Origin: JAHJQZ01 sp963667595
Lineage (GTDB): Bacteria; Pseudomonadota; Alphaproteobacteria; Rhizobiales; Devosiaceae
NCBI GenBank assembly: GCA_963667595.2
Contig: CAXXWD010000010.1
Location: 124,001 to 188,000, forward strand
Direction of reading: 5' to 3'
Length of the DNA: 64,000 bases
Under the pieces are notes generated by a model. That model worked only from the letters and a program-made list of their open reading frames with translations. It did not search any database and was not told the origin of the DNA. Made by a program: the position numbers and the translations under genes. Positions 54,734 through 64,000 of this stretch are shown here, piece after piece. The first letter of the stretch is position 1, and every line of letters starts with the position of its first letter.

Positions 54734-55537
54734 CTATTGCGGCATGCGATAGCCGGTATAGGGCACCGGCAGGCACTGCAAACCGGCGCGCGTGATGTAG
54801 CCGCACAGCTCCTCGGCGCGGGCAATGCGATCGATCGGGCCGGCAACGATGTGGTAGTCGGCATGATCGCCCGAAAGGATCGGATCCATGCCGATCAGCA
54901 GGGCGCCGATCTTGTTCCTGAGATCGATCCAGGTGACATAGGCGTCATCGACCGTGACCGTTCTCCCCATGGCGATGCCGAATGCGTCGGTATCGACACG
55001 TTCGAGATCGAGCCCTTCGACATGCACCGGGGTCTTGACCGTTGTCCCGGGCATGGGCAGGGCGCCGGATACCGGATTGAGCGTGGACGTTTCGGACGGA
55101 TAAAGCGGCGTCCGGGCGATTTCGACGCTGCCGCCGGGGATCCGGGACGTCTCGGCGTTGTCGCCGATCGAAGAGGTAACGATGCTGGCGTCGATCGGCG
55201 TGCCGGGCGGGATCTGTTCGACGAGGAACGGCAGCGTGTTTTCGAGCGCGCCGACGCGCTGCACGATGTCGCCGCGATTGCGTTCGGCCAGCCCGATGCG
55301 TGTCAGCATTTCGGTGGTGTCGAGCTTGAGGGCAGCCGTCTCGCTACTGAGCGTCGCCAGCTCGGCACGAAGGCTGTTGATGTCGGCGCCATCCATCCAG
55401 CTGGCGTGAAAAAAGGTAAAAACCTGTGCCGGAAGCAGAGCCGGCAGGCTGGATGTCGCCACGGCGAGCCCACTGGCGACGATGGCGACCATGCCCCAGA
55501 AATTCACGTCCGACTGACGATAGCGCTCCACCGACAT
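54734..55537 (-). CDS. Membrane-anchored coiled-coil protein of unknown function
   Basis: A 267-residue protein. A membrane helix at about 14-40 (FWGMVAIVASGLAVATSSLPALL) is followed by a probable coiled coil (about 50-95, LRAELATLSSETAALKLDTTEML) and a low-complexity middle. The C-terminal region, YHIVAGPIDRIARAEELCGYITRAGLQCLPVPY, resembles a SPOR-like peptidoglycan-binding domain, though I cannot confirm it. I start at ATG 55537; TTG 55543 is also in frame. Divergent from glmU. Confidence 0.75.
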   Translation of the reverse strand: MSVERYRQSDVNFWGMVAIVASGLAVATSSLPALLPAQVFTFFHASWMDGADINSLRAELATLSSETAALKLDTTEMLTRIGLAERNRGDIVQRVGALENTLPFLVEQIPPGTPIDASIVTSSIGDNAETSRIPGGSVEIARTPLYPSETSTLNPVSGALPMPGTTVKTPVHVEGLDLERVDTDAFGIAMGRTVTVDDAYVTWIDLRNKIGALLIGMDPILSGDHADYHIVAGPIDRIARAEELCGYITRAGLQCLPVPYTGYRMPQ

Positions 55538-55681
55538 GGACAAGCCGTCTCATCCCATACGAATCAAATACAAACCGTAGTTTACCATCGCCACTAAAGT
55601 TCGGTGGCCTCATGTAATCGACGCCACAGTTTTGTGTTATTCACCGATGTAGATGCGGTTAACGAATCGCCGGAGATGTTT

Positions 55682-57043
55682 ATGGGCATTTTTCAGGTTA
55701 TCATTCTGGCGGCGGGCGAGGGAACGCGTTTCAAGTCGAAAACCTCGAAGGTCCTGCACACGGTCGCGGGTCGTCCGATCGTTCATCACGTCTGCCAGGC
55801 GGCACTCGATGCCGGTGCCGACCATGTCGGGATCGTCACCGCACCGGACAGGCCGGAAATCGGGGCTTCCCTGAAAGCGGTCTTTCCCGAGACCGAGCTT
55901 TTCGTACAGACCGAGCGGTTGGGAACGGCGCATGCCGCCCGTATGGCGCGTCCCATGTTCGAAGGCGCAAGCGGCATCGTGGCGGTCGTTTATGGCGATC
56001 ATCCGCTGTTGCGCGGCGAGAATTTTGCCGGCGTGCTTGCCCGCATCGAGGCAGGGTTCGATGGCGCGGTCCTTGGTTTCGAACCGAAGGACCCGACCGG
56101 TTACGGACGTCTTGTGACCGAGGGCGAACGGCTCATCGATATCCGCGAACACAAGGATGCAAGCGAAAAGGAACGCCGGATCGGGTTGTGTAATGCCTGC
56201 ATCGTGGCGTTCCGGGCCGAGGTATTCGCCGAATTGATCGACCGGGTCGGCAACGACAACGTCCAGCACGAATATTACCTCGGCGATCTCGTGCCGCTCG
56301 CCAATGCGGCCGGCTATCGGGTCGGCTATTCACTGGCGCCGGAAGCGGACGTGATGGGCGTCAACAGCCGCGACCAGCTTGCCATGGCCGAAGCCCTCTT
56401 CCAGCAGCGTTTGCGGCACAAGGCCATGGTCAGCGGCGTCACGCTTATCGATCCGGCGACGGTTTATTTTTCTTTCGACACCGCCATCGCGCCGGACGTG
56501 ACCGTCGAGCCATCGGTCTTTTTCGGACCGGGCGTCACCATCGAGAGCGGCGCCACGATCAGGGCCTTTTCCCATATCGAAAGCGCTCATGTCGCCTCGG
56601 ATGCCATTATCGGGCCGTTTGCCCGCTTGCGGCCGGGCGCCGACATTTCCACGGGCGTTCATGTCGGCAATTTCTGCGAAATCAAGAACGCGTCGGTCGG
56701 CGCGGGCGCCAAGGTCAATCACTTGAGCTATATTGGCGATGCCACGATCGGGGCGCGTACCAATATCGGCGCCGGCACCATCACCTGCAATTATGACGGA
56801 CTGAACAAGCATCGGACCGAGATCGGCGCCGATGCCTTCATCGGTTCGGATACGGCGCTTGTGGCGCCGGTCCGTGTCGGTCACGGCGCCTATGTCGGTT
56901 CCGGCAGTGTTTTGACCGAAGACGTGCCCGCCGATGCGCTGGCCATTGCGCGCGGGCGTCAGGTGAACAAACCTGACTATGCGCCGAAGATCCGGGCACG
57001 CAACGAGGTTTTCAAGGCGGAAAAGGCCAGGAAAGGGTCATGA
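55682..57043 (+). CDS. glmU: Bifunctional UDP-GlcNAc pyrophosphorylase / glucosamine-1-phosphate acetyltransferase
   Basis: A 453-residue two-domain enzyme that makes UDP-GlcNAc for cell wall and lipid A. The uridylyltransferase domain has LAAGEGTRFKSKTSKVLH; the C-terminal left-handed beta-helix has hexapeptide repeats (IGPFARLRPGADI, VGNFCEIKN, IGAGTITCNYDG). The frame starts earlier, but ATG 55682 (GIFQVIILAAG) is correct, with CGGAG upstream. glmS begins 1 base after its stop. Confidence 0.97.
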   Translation: MGIFQVIILAAGEGTRFKSKTSKVLHTVAGRPIVHHVCQAALDAGADHVGIVTAPDRPEIGASLKAVFPETELFVQTERLGTAHAARMARPMFEGASGIVAVVYGDHPLLRGENFAGVLARIEAGFDGAVLGFEPKDPTGYGRLVTEGERLIDIREHKDASEKERRIGLCNACIVAFRAEVFAELIDRVGNDNVQHEYYLGDLVPLANAAGYRVGYSLAPEADVMGVNSRDQLAMAEALFQQRLRHKAMVSGVTLIDPATVYFSFDTAIAPDVTVEPSVFFGPGVTIESGATIRAFSHIESAHVASDAIIGPFARLRPGADISTGVHVGNFCEIKNASVGAGAKVNHLSYIGDATIGARTNIGAGTITCNYDGLNKHRTEIGADAFIGSDTALVAPVRVGHGAYVGSGSVLTEDVPADALAIARGRQVNKPDYAPKIRARNEVFKAEKARKGS

Positions 57044-57044
57044 C

Positions 57045-58871
<1,827 letters not shown>

Positions 58872-58954
58872 CGGTTCATCCCAATTCCGCCCCAATTCTT
58901 GGGTGATGAGATAAAGGATCTTCGCCAAACGCGAATCCTTTGAAGGAGTCCGAC

Positions 58955-59668
58955 GTGAACGAGCCGCACGAACCGCAGTCTCAGCACGCGATACCGGTCG
59001 TGCGCGTCACCTTTACCCACCGGATCGTCAACTACTTTCTCACGGGTCTGGTCATTGCCGGCCCCGTCGGCATCACGCTTTATCTCGCCTGGTGGCTGAT
59101 CGGGGTGATCGACAACATTGTCACGCCTTTCTTGCCCCACGCCTTCAATCCCAGCACCTACCTGCCGTTCGAAATCCCGGGTTTCGGGCTGATCGTCGGT
59201 CTCGTCGCGCTCACTCTTTTGGGATTTTTGACCGCCAATCTGGTCGGACGCACACTGGTGCAGACAAGCGAACGCATTCTTGGCCGTGTGCCGATGGTTT
59301 CGACCATCTACAAGGCGCTCAAGCAGATCTTCGAGACGGTGGTGCACCAGAGCGCCCAGAGCTTCAAGCAGGTCGGGCTGATCCAGTATCCGCGTCCGGG
59401 CCTGTGGGCGATCGTTCTGGTGTCAACCGAAGCCAAGGGTGAAATAGCCGAAAAGGTCGAAGGCGAGGGGGTGCTGAGCGTTTTCCTGCCGACGACGCCG
59501 AACCCGACCTCGGGCTTTCTGCTCTTCGTTCCACGCAGCGAAATCATCATCCTCGACATGACGATTGAGGATGCCGCCAAGCTGATCGTGTCGGCCGGTC
59601 TGGTGTCGCCCGAATACCAGAAAAAGACAGCCGCGCTGGCCGAACAGGCCCTGGCGCAGAAAAACTGA
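58955..59668 (+). CDS. DUF502 family membrane protein
   Basis: A 237-residue protein. Two membrane helices (about 25-60 and 80-105: FLTGLVIAGPVGITLYLAWWLIG and GLIVGLVALTLLGFLTANLVG) are followed by the DUF502 core PMVSTIYKALKQIFETVV and VFLPTTPNPTSGFLLFVPRSE. GTG 58955 has AAGGAG 6 bases upstream. It stops one base before the convergent GGDEF/EAL gene. Family function is unsettled. Confidence 0.93.
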   Translation: MNEPHEPQSQHAIPVVRVTFTHRIVNYFLTGLVIAGPVGITLYLAWWLIGVIDNIVTPFLPHAFNPSTYLPFEIPGFGLIVGLVALTLLGFLTANLVGRTLVQTSERILGRVPMVSTIYKALKQIFETVVHQSAQSFKQVGLIQYPRPGLWAIVLVSTEAKGEIAEKVEGEGVLSVFLPTTPNPTSGFLLFVPRSEIIILDMTIEDAAKLIVSAGLVSPEYQKKTAALAEQALAQKN

Positions 59669-61573
59669 TCAGGCTTTCTGCCGGGTATCGAGGCTATCCG
59701 CGTTGAGCAACAGGCCCTTGAGCTTGGTGGTTTTCAACCAGGTCAGCGCCTGATCGAGCGACATGGGTCGGGCAATGCCATAGCCCTGAATGACATGTCC
59801 TCCGAACGCGGCAATGGCGGCGGCCTGTTCCGGGCGTTCGACGCCCTCGGAAATGACGCTCAACCCGAGATCATCGCATAGTCGGAAGATCGAGCGCACG
59901 ATGGTTTGCGACGTCCTGTCGTTCACCAGATGCATGATCAGCGCCCTGTCGATCTTGACGCCCTGGATCTTGAGACGGGCAAGATTGACCAAACCGGAAT
60001 AGCCCGATCCGAAATCGTCGAGCTCGACCGCGAAACCGGCGGCCGACAGGGCCTCGATGGACCGGGCGGCCTTGTTGTCGCGTCCCTCGATCAGGGTCGT
60101 TTCCAAAACTTCGATCGCGACGTTTTCCGGCTTGAGATCGCGTTTTTCGACCTCCCATTTGAGCCGGTCGATATAGTCGTCCTGGTTGAGCCCGTATCCG
60201 GATACGTTGATGGACATGCGCAGATAATCGTGTCCGGCATCATGAAGGGTGCGCAACGCATCGAGCGCGCTTTGGACGGCGATCCTGTCGATGCCCTCCA
60301 TCTGCCCGTTCTGCTCGGCGACGGCAAAGAAATCGCCGGGCGCGAGCAGGCCGCGCGTTGGATGGTGCCAGCGCATCAGCGCCTCGAAACCGATCAACTC
60401 GTCCGTTGCGATGTCGAGCTGGGGCTGCAACATGACGCCGAGCTGGTTATTGGCCATGCCATAGGACAGCGCTGAGGAAATCTCGTTGCGCTGGGCAACC
60501 TGTTCGCCAAGGCGCCGGGAGAACACCATGATATTGTTGCGACCGGAATTCTTGATTTCGTAAAGCGCGATGTCGGCTTGGCGCATGAGGGTTTGCGCAT
60601 TGCGGCAATCCGGGCATGACAACGCAATGCCGATGCTGGCGCTGACGGTGATGGAACCGCTCTCGCTAATGACGGGATGCTCGAAATCGACAAGGATATG
60701 CCGCGCGATCGTTTCGAGAACATCGGTATTGGTGACGCCGGGACAGATGATCAGGAACTCGTCGCCGCCGAAACGGCAGGCGAGGTCGGTCTCGCACGCA
60801 TGGCGCCTGAGAATCTCGGCGGTGTGCATCAGCACAGTGTCGCCGGCGGCATGCCCGAGGGCATCGTTGATTTCCTTGAACTGGTCGAGATCGACATGAA
60901 TGATCCCGACTTCGCCACGATCGCCACCCGCTTCGCGAAGAAGCTCGGAGAGCGTGGCATCGAGTTTCATACGGTTGGGCAACGAGGTGAGGGCATCGGT
61001 CTCCGCCCGGATCTGCAGATCGGCCTTGGCGCGCTTGGGCGCTTCCTCGCGTTCGATCTGTTCGGTGACATCGCGCGCGATGACGATAACCTTTGGCTCG
61101 CCACCATCGATGTTCTCGACGACGGCAAAGCTCAACTGGTTCCAGAAGAGCTCGCCGTTCTTGCGGACGTTTTTCACGATTTCCAGCTCGTTGAGAGCGT
61201 CGGAATGGATATCGTAGCGATAGTCGCGGATGAAGTCCGGGGTCGGGCGGTCCTCTGGCGGGACGATGAATTCGAGCGGGTTCCGGCCGAGTATGTCGTC
61301 TGCGAGGTAGCCCGTCATGCGCGAAAGGGCCGGATTGAACCATTCGACCTTGCCGTCAAGGTTCTGAAGCAGCAAGCCGTCGCTGGCGTTGAGCGCGATC
61401 ATCTCCATGAGACGGTTGTGACTGGAGACGGAACGAAGGCGGTCGTCGAGCTCGGCCAAACGCGCGCGCGCGTCCGATCCGCACCGCCCGAAAAGGAGGG
61501 CGCCGAGAATTCCACCCGCACCGAAGGTGAATACAGCAAGTACGGTCGGGATGACCAAGTCCCAAGCGTCCAT
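59669..61573 (-). CDS. PAS-GGDEF-EAL cyclic-di-GMP protein
   Basis: A 634-residue signalling protein. One membrane helix at the start (about 6-30) is followed by a PAS domain (about 45-165, ALSRMTGYLADDILGRNP), a GGDEF domain (CRFGGDEFLII) and an EAL domain (FEALMRWHHPTRG). Both catalytic motifs are intact. The inhibitory RxxD site before GGDEF reads C-E-T-D, so product inhibition may be weak. It may make or break cyclic di-GMP according to the PAS signal. I start at ATG 61573 rather than the earlier frame opening. Confidence 0.93.
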   Translation of the reverse strand: MDAWDLVIPTVLAVFTFGAGGILGALLFGRCGSDARARLAELDDRLRSVSSHNRLMEMIALNASDGLLLQNLDGKVEWFNPALSRMTGYLADDILGRNPLEFIVPPEDRPTPDFIRDYRYDIHSDALNELEIVKNVRKNGELFWNQLSFAVVENIDGGEPKVIVIARDVTEQIEREEAPKRAKADLQIRAETDALTSLPNRMKLDATLSELLREAGGDRGEVGIIHVDLDQFKEINDALGHAAGDTVLMHTAEILRRHACETDLACRFGGDEFLIICPGVTNTDVLETIARHILVDFEHPVISESGSITVSASIGIALSCPDCRNAQTLMRQADIALYEIKNSGRNNIMVFSRRLGEQVAQRNEISSALSYGMANNQLGVMLQPQLDIATDELIGFEALMRWHHPTRGLLAPGDFFAVAEQNGQMEGIDRIAVQSALDALRTLHDAGHDYLRMSINVSGYGLNQDDYIDRLKWEVEKRDLKPENVAIEVLETTLIEGRDNKAARSIEALSAAGFAVELDDFGSGYSGLVNLARLKIQGVKIDRALIMHLVNDRTSQTIVRSIFRLCDDLGLSVISEGVERPEQAAAIAAFGGHVIQGYGIARPMSLDQALTWLKTTKLKGLLLNADSLDTRQKA

Positions 61574-61683
61574 ATTCGTCCCGCTGTCCTGACTGACTTT
61601 TTGTAAGCGAGAAGATGCCGGCCGGACCTTAAGAATTTGACTAAAGAAGAAGTGGTGACAACGCGTAGTAAAGAGCTTGTGAA

Positions 61684-63792
61684 TCAACCCGCTCGGATCA
61701 GTGGGATGGCGAGATCGCGCCGGAACAAATAAAGCAACACGCGCAAGCCGTCGCCTTCCGGTCCGGTCAGGCCGGGGTTGCGTGCCAAAAACGCCCGGGC
61801 GTCGTCATGGGCCATGTCGATCAGGTCGCGATGGACGTCCGGCACGGCGAGACGGTAGCCGGGCATGCCCGACTGGCGGGTGCCGAGCACGTCGCCTTCG
61901 CCCCTCAGTTCCAGATCCTTTTCGGCGATGATGAACCCGTCCTCGGTCGAGCGGATCGTTTCGAGCCGGGCCCTGGCAATGGCGCCGAGCGGTTCGGCAT
62001 AGATGAGCAGGCAGGCGGACCGGGCGGAACCGCGACCGACGCGGCCGCGCAACTGGTGAAGCTGGGCCAGCCCGAAGCGTTCGGCATGCTCGACGATCAT
62101 GATGGTTGCCGCCGGCACGTCGACGCCGACCTCGATGACCGTGGTGGCGACCAGTATCTGCGCATCGCCGGACTGGAAGCGTTGCATGGCGGCATCTTTC
62201 TTGGCCGCGCTCATCCGGCCGTGAACGAGTTCAACCCGATCGCCGAACACCTCCTTAAGCGCCGCGAAACGTTGTTCGGCGGCCGTCAGCGGGCTTTGCT
62301 CGCTTTCTTCGACCAGCGGGCAAACCCAGAAGGCCTGAACGCCCTCGGCAACGCGGGCCTGAAGCCGGGCGACGACGCGGTCGAGTTCGCTGTCGGGCAG
62401 GATGGCCGTGTCGATGGGCTGGCGGCCGGCCGGCTTCTCATTGAGAACGGAAACGGCCATGTCGCCGAAATGGGTGAGCACGAGCGTGCGCGGAATCGGC
62501 GTTGCCGTCATGACCAGCAGTTCGGCCTCGTGTCCCTTGTCGGAAAGGGCCAGGCGCTGATGGACGCCGAACCGGTGTTGTTCGTCGACGACGACCAGTC
62601 CGAGATTGGCAAAACCGATATCGGCCTGGAACAGGGCGTGCGTGCCGACGACGATCTGGATCGCGCCCGAGGCGAGGCCGGCCTGAATGGCGCGCTTTTC
62701 CGCCGCCGGCGTCTTGCCGGTCAAAAGGGCGAAGCCGAGCCCCGCCTTTTCGGCCAGGGGGGCAATGGTGCGAAAATGTTGTAGCGCCAGAAGTTCGGTC
62801 GGCGCCATGAAAGCCGACTGGGCTCCATCCTCGGCCATCCCGGCCATGGCCAGAAGAGCCACCACCGTCTTGCCGGCGCCGACATCGCCCTGCAACAGGC
62901 GCGACATGCGGTTTTCGGCCTTCAGATCGGCGGCGATTTCGGCGAAGGCCCGTTTCTGGCCTTCGGTCAGGGTAAAGGGCAGGGCGGCCTCGACCCGCCC
63001 GGTCAGTTCGCCGGTCAGGGTGCGTGGCCGTCCGCGCGCGCGAACAAGGCTCGAACGCACCAGCAACAGGGTCAATTGACCGGCCAGATATTCGTCATAG
63101 GCCAGCCGCGTACGAGCCGGTTCGGTCATGTCGCCATCGCGCGGCGTTTCCGGCGCATGAACGGCGCGCATGGCGTCGGCGAAACTCGGCCAGCCATTGA
63201 GGGCGAGACGGTTGGCCTCGATCCATTCCGGCAGGGGGGGAAGCGCGGCCAGCGCCTGCGCCATCATCTTGTTGAGCGCCTTGGAACTGAGGCCGTGGGT
63301 CAGCGGATAGACCGGCTCGACCAGAGGCAGCGAGGCGCGCTTGTCCGGTTCGACGATGTAGTCGGGATGGGTGATCTGCTTTTCGCCGCGGAAAAAATCG
63401 ATCTTGCCGGAAACGATGCGCCGTTCGCCGACGGGCAGGGCCTTTTCGACCCAGCCGCCCTCGGCACGGAAGAAAACGAGCTGTACCTCGCCGGTCTCGT
63501 CATGGGCAAAGACGCGGTGCGGCGTGCCGGCGCGTGCGCGCGGTGGCGCCAGATGACGATCGATATGAAGATCGAGCGTGACGATATCGCCGAGATAGGC
63601 CTCGGCAAGCGGCACCTCTTTTCGCCGGTCGATTGCCGCCGAGGGCATGTGCATCAACAAATCGAGAACCAGCGCGTCCTGCCCCTCGATCTGGCCGAGG
63701 AACCGTGCCAGAAGCGGCGCCAGCCGTGGCCCGACACCCTTGAGGGACGTGACCGAACGAAACAGCGGATTGAGCAGCGGCGGTCGGGACAA
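61684..63792 (-). CDS. recG: ATP-dependent DNA helicase RecG
   Basis: A 702-residue branched-DNA helicase for replication-fork reversal and repair. Elements seen are the wedge-domain region (about 60-170), Walker A GDVGAGKTVVALLAM, DEQHRFG (DExH box), MTATPIPRTL and the motif VI region QLRGRVGRGS. Length is normal. Divergent from sdhE, an arrangement typical of Rhizobiales. Confidence 0.97.
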   Translation of the reverse strand: MSRPPLLNPLFRSVTSLKGVGPRLAPLLARFLGQIEGQDALVLDLLMHMPSAAIDRRKEVPLAEAYLGDIVTLDLHIDRHLAPPRARAGTPHRVFAHDETGEVQLVFFRAEGGWVEKALPVGERRIVSGKIDFFRGEKQITHPDYIVEPDKRASLPLVEPVYPLTHGLSSKALNKMMAQALAALPPLPEWIEANRLALNGWPSFADAMRAVHAPETPRDGDMTEPARTRLAYDEYLAGQLTLLLVRSSLVRARGRPRTLTGELTGRVEAALPFTLTEGQKRAFAEIAADLKAENRMSRLLQGDVGAGKTVVALLAMAGMAEDGAQSAFMAPTELLALQHFRTIAPLAEKAGLGFALLTGKTPAAEKRAIQAGLASGAIQIVVGTHALFQADIGFANLGLVVVDEQHRFGVHQRLALSDKGHEAELLVMTATPIPRTLVLTHFGDMAVSVLNEKPAGRQPIDTAILPDSELDRVVARLQARVAEGVQAFWVCPLVEESEQSPLTAAEQRFAALKEVFGDRVELVHGRMSAAKKDAAMQRFQSGDAQILVATTVIEVGVDVPAATIMIVEHAERFGLAQLHQLRGRVGRGSARSACLLIYAEPLGAIARARLETIRSTEDGFIIAEKDLELRGEGDVLGTRQSGMPGYRLAVPDVHRDLIDMAHDDARAFLARNPGLTGPEGDGLRVLLYLFRRDLAIPLIRAG

Positions 63793-63954
63793 GGCGATTC
63801 CTATTGAGCCATGATCGCAGGGAGTTTAGCGCGGCAATCCGACAGGAGCAAAAGGCTGACAATCGAAACGCATGGGTCTAGAACCCTTTTCGCTCATTGC
63901 GTCGAAACCCGCCGCGATGGGCTTTTGCGTGTTCCAAATTCGAAAGATGCCCCG

Positions 63955-64000
63955 ATGACCGAAGACCTCGACGTGGTACGCAAGCGCCTGTTTTATCGCG
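63955..64000 (+). CDS. sdhE: SdhE-type succinate dehydrogenase assembly factor (start only)
   Basis: Only the first 15 codons are in the window: MTEDLDVVRKRLFYR. The R-K-R-L-F-Y-R stretch matches the start of SdhE/YgfY proteins, which attach FAD to succinate dehydrogenase, and the head-to-head position with recG is the usual one. The call rests on this short stretch and on context. Confidence 0.7.
   Translation, partial: MTEDLDVVRKRLFYR

Overview
The window is high-GC chromosomal DNA with mostly conserved bacterial housekeeping genes. Several features point to an alphaproteobacterium of the order Hyphomicrobiales (Rhizobiales), perhaps Devosiaceae-like. These are divergent uvrA/ssb each preceded by a GTTC-N7-GTTC LexA box, an hslV-acetyltransferase-hslU operon, divergent recG/sdhE, a ppiD-trpEGDC-moaC-moeA series, small DUF1127 and DUF4169 proteins, and dispersed intergenic palindromes. 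The genus is inference; no rRNA or species marker is present.

Layout. (1) 1-5566 (+): the end of a peptide ABC permease, a penicillin-binding-protein-like serine hydrolase, a DgcA-type enolase-superfamily racemase, an unassigned PLP enzyme of the alpha-oxoamine synthase fold, and a DgcN-type (DUF1611) acetyltransferase. Together these look like uptake and breakdown of D-amino-acid (D-glutamate) peptides. (2) 5644-13183 (-): ppiD, trpE, trpG, trpD, trpC, moaC, moeA. (3) 13330-18604: tpiA, an isolated pectinesterase, secG, pyrG, a glutathione peroxidase and DUF4169. (4) 18753-24549: hslV/GNAT/hslU, an RquA-like rhodoquinone gene, hisB, and AMP nucleosidase. (5) 24550-28791: a candidate structured RNA with a strong terminator, DUF4342, an FKBP, trmFO, a GST and two DUF1127 micro-genes. 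(6) 29449-37454: uvrA and ssb with SOS boxes, a small cysteine protein, an acetyltransferase, and an RND/MMPL exporter with a secreted partner. (7) 37730-54461: gyrA, an accessory insert (acetyltransferase, TRAP transporter with FadR-type regulator, two aldolase-fold enzymes, three tandem LysE exporters), then coaD, two cyclophilins, queA, tgt and pgi. (8) 54553-64000: tRNA-Lys, a membrane coiled-coil protein, glmU-glmS, DUF502, a PAS-GGDEF-EAL protein, recG and the start of sdhE.

The points I find most interesting are the DgcA/DgcN cluster with an unexplained PLP enzyme inside it, the RquA candidate inserted between hslV and hisB, a Tgt that has lost three of four zinc ligands, a GyrA with both classical quinolone-contact residues replaced, a candidate noncoding RNA at 24.66-24.83 kb, and a family of intergenic palindromes present in both orientations. 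No CRISPR array, prophage, transposase or rRNA operon was seen.
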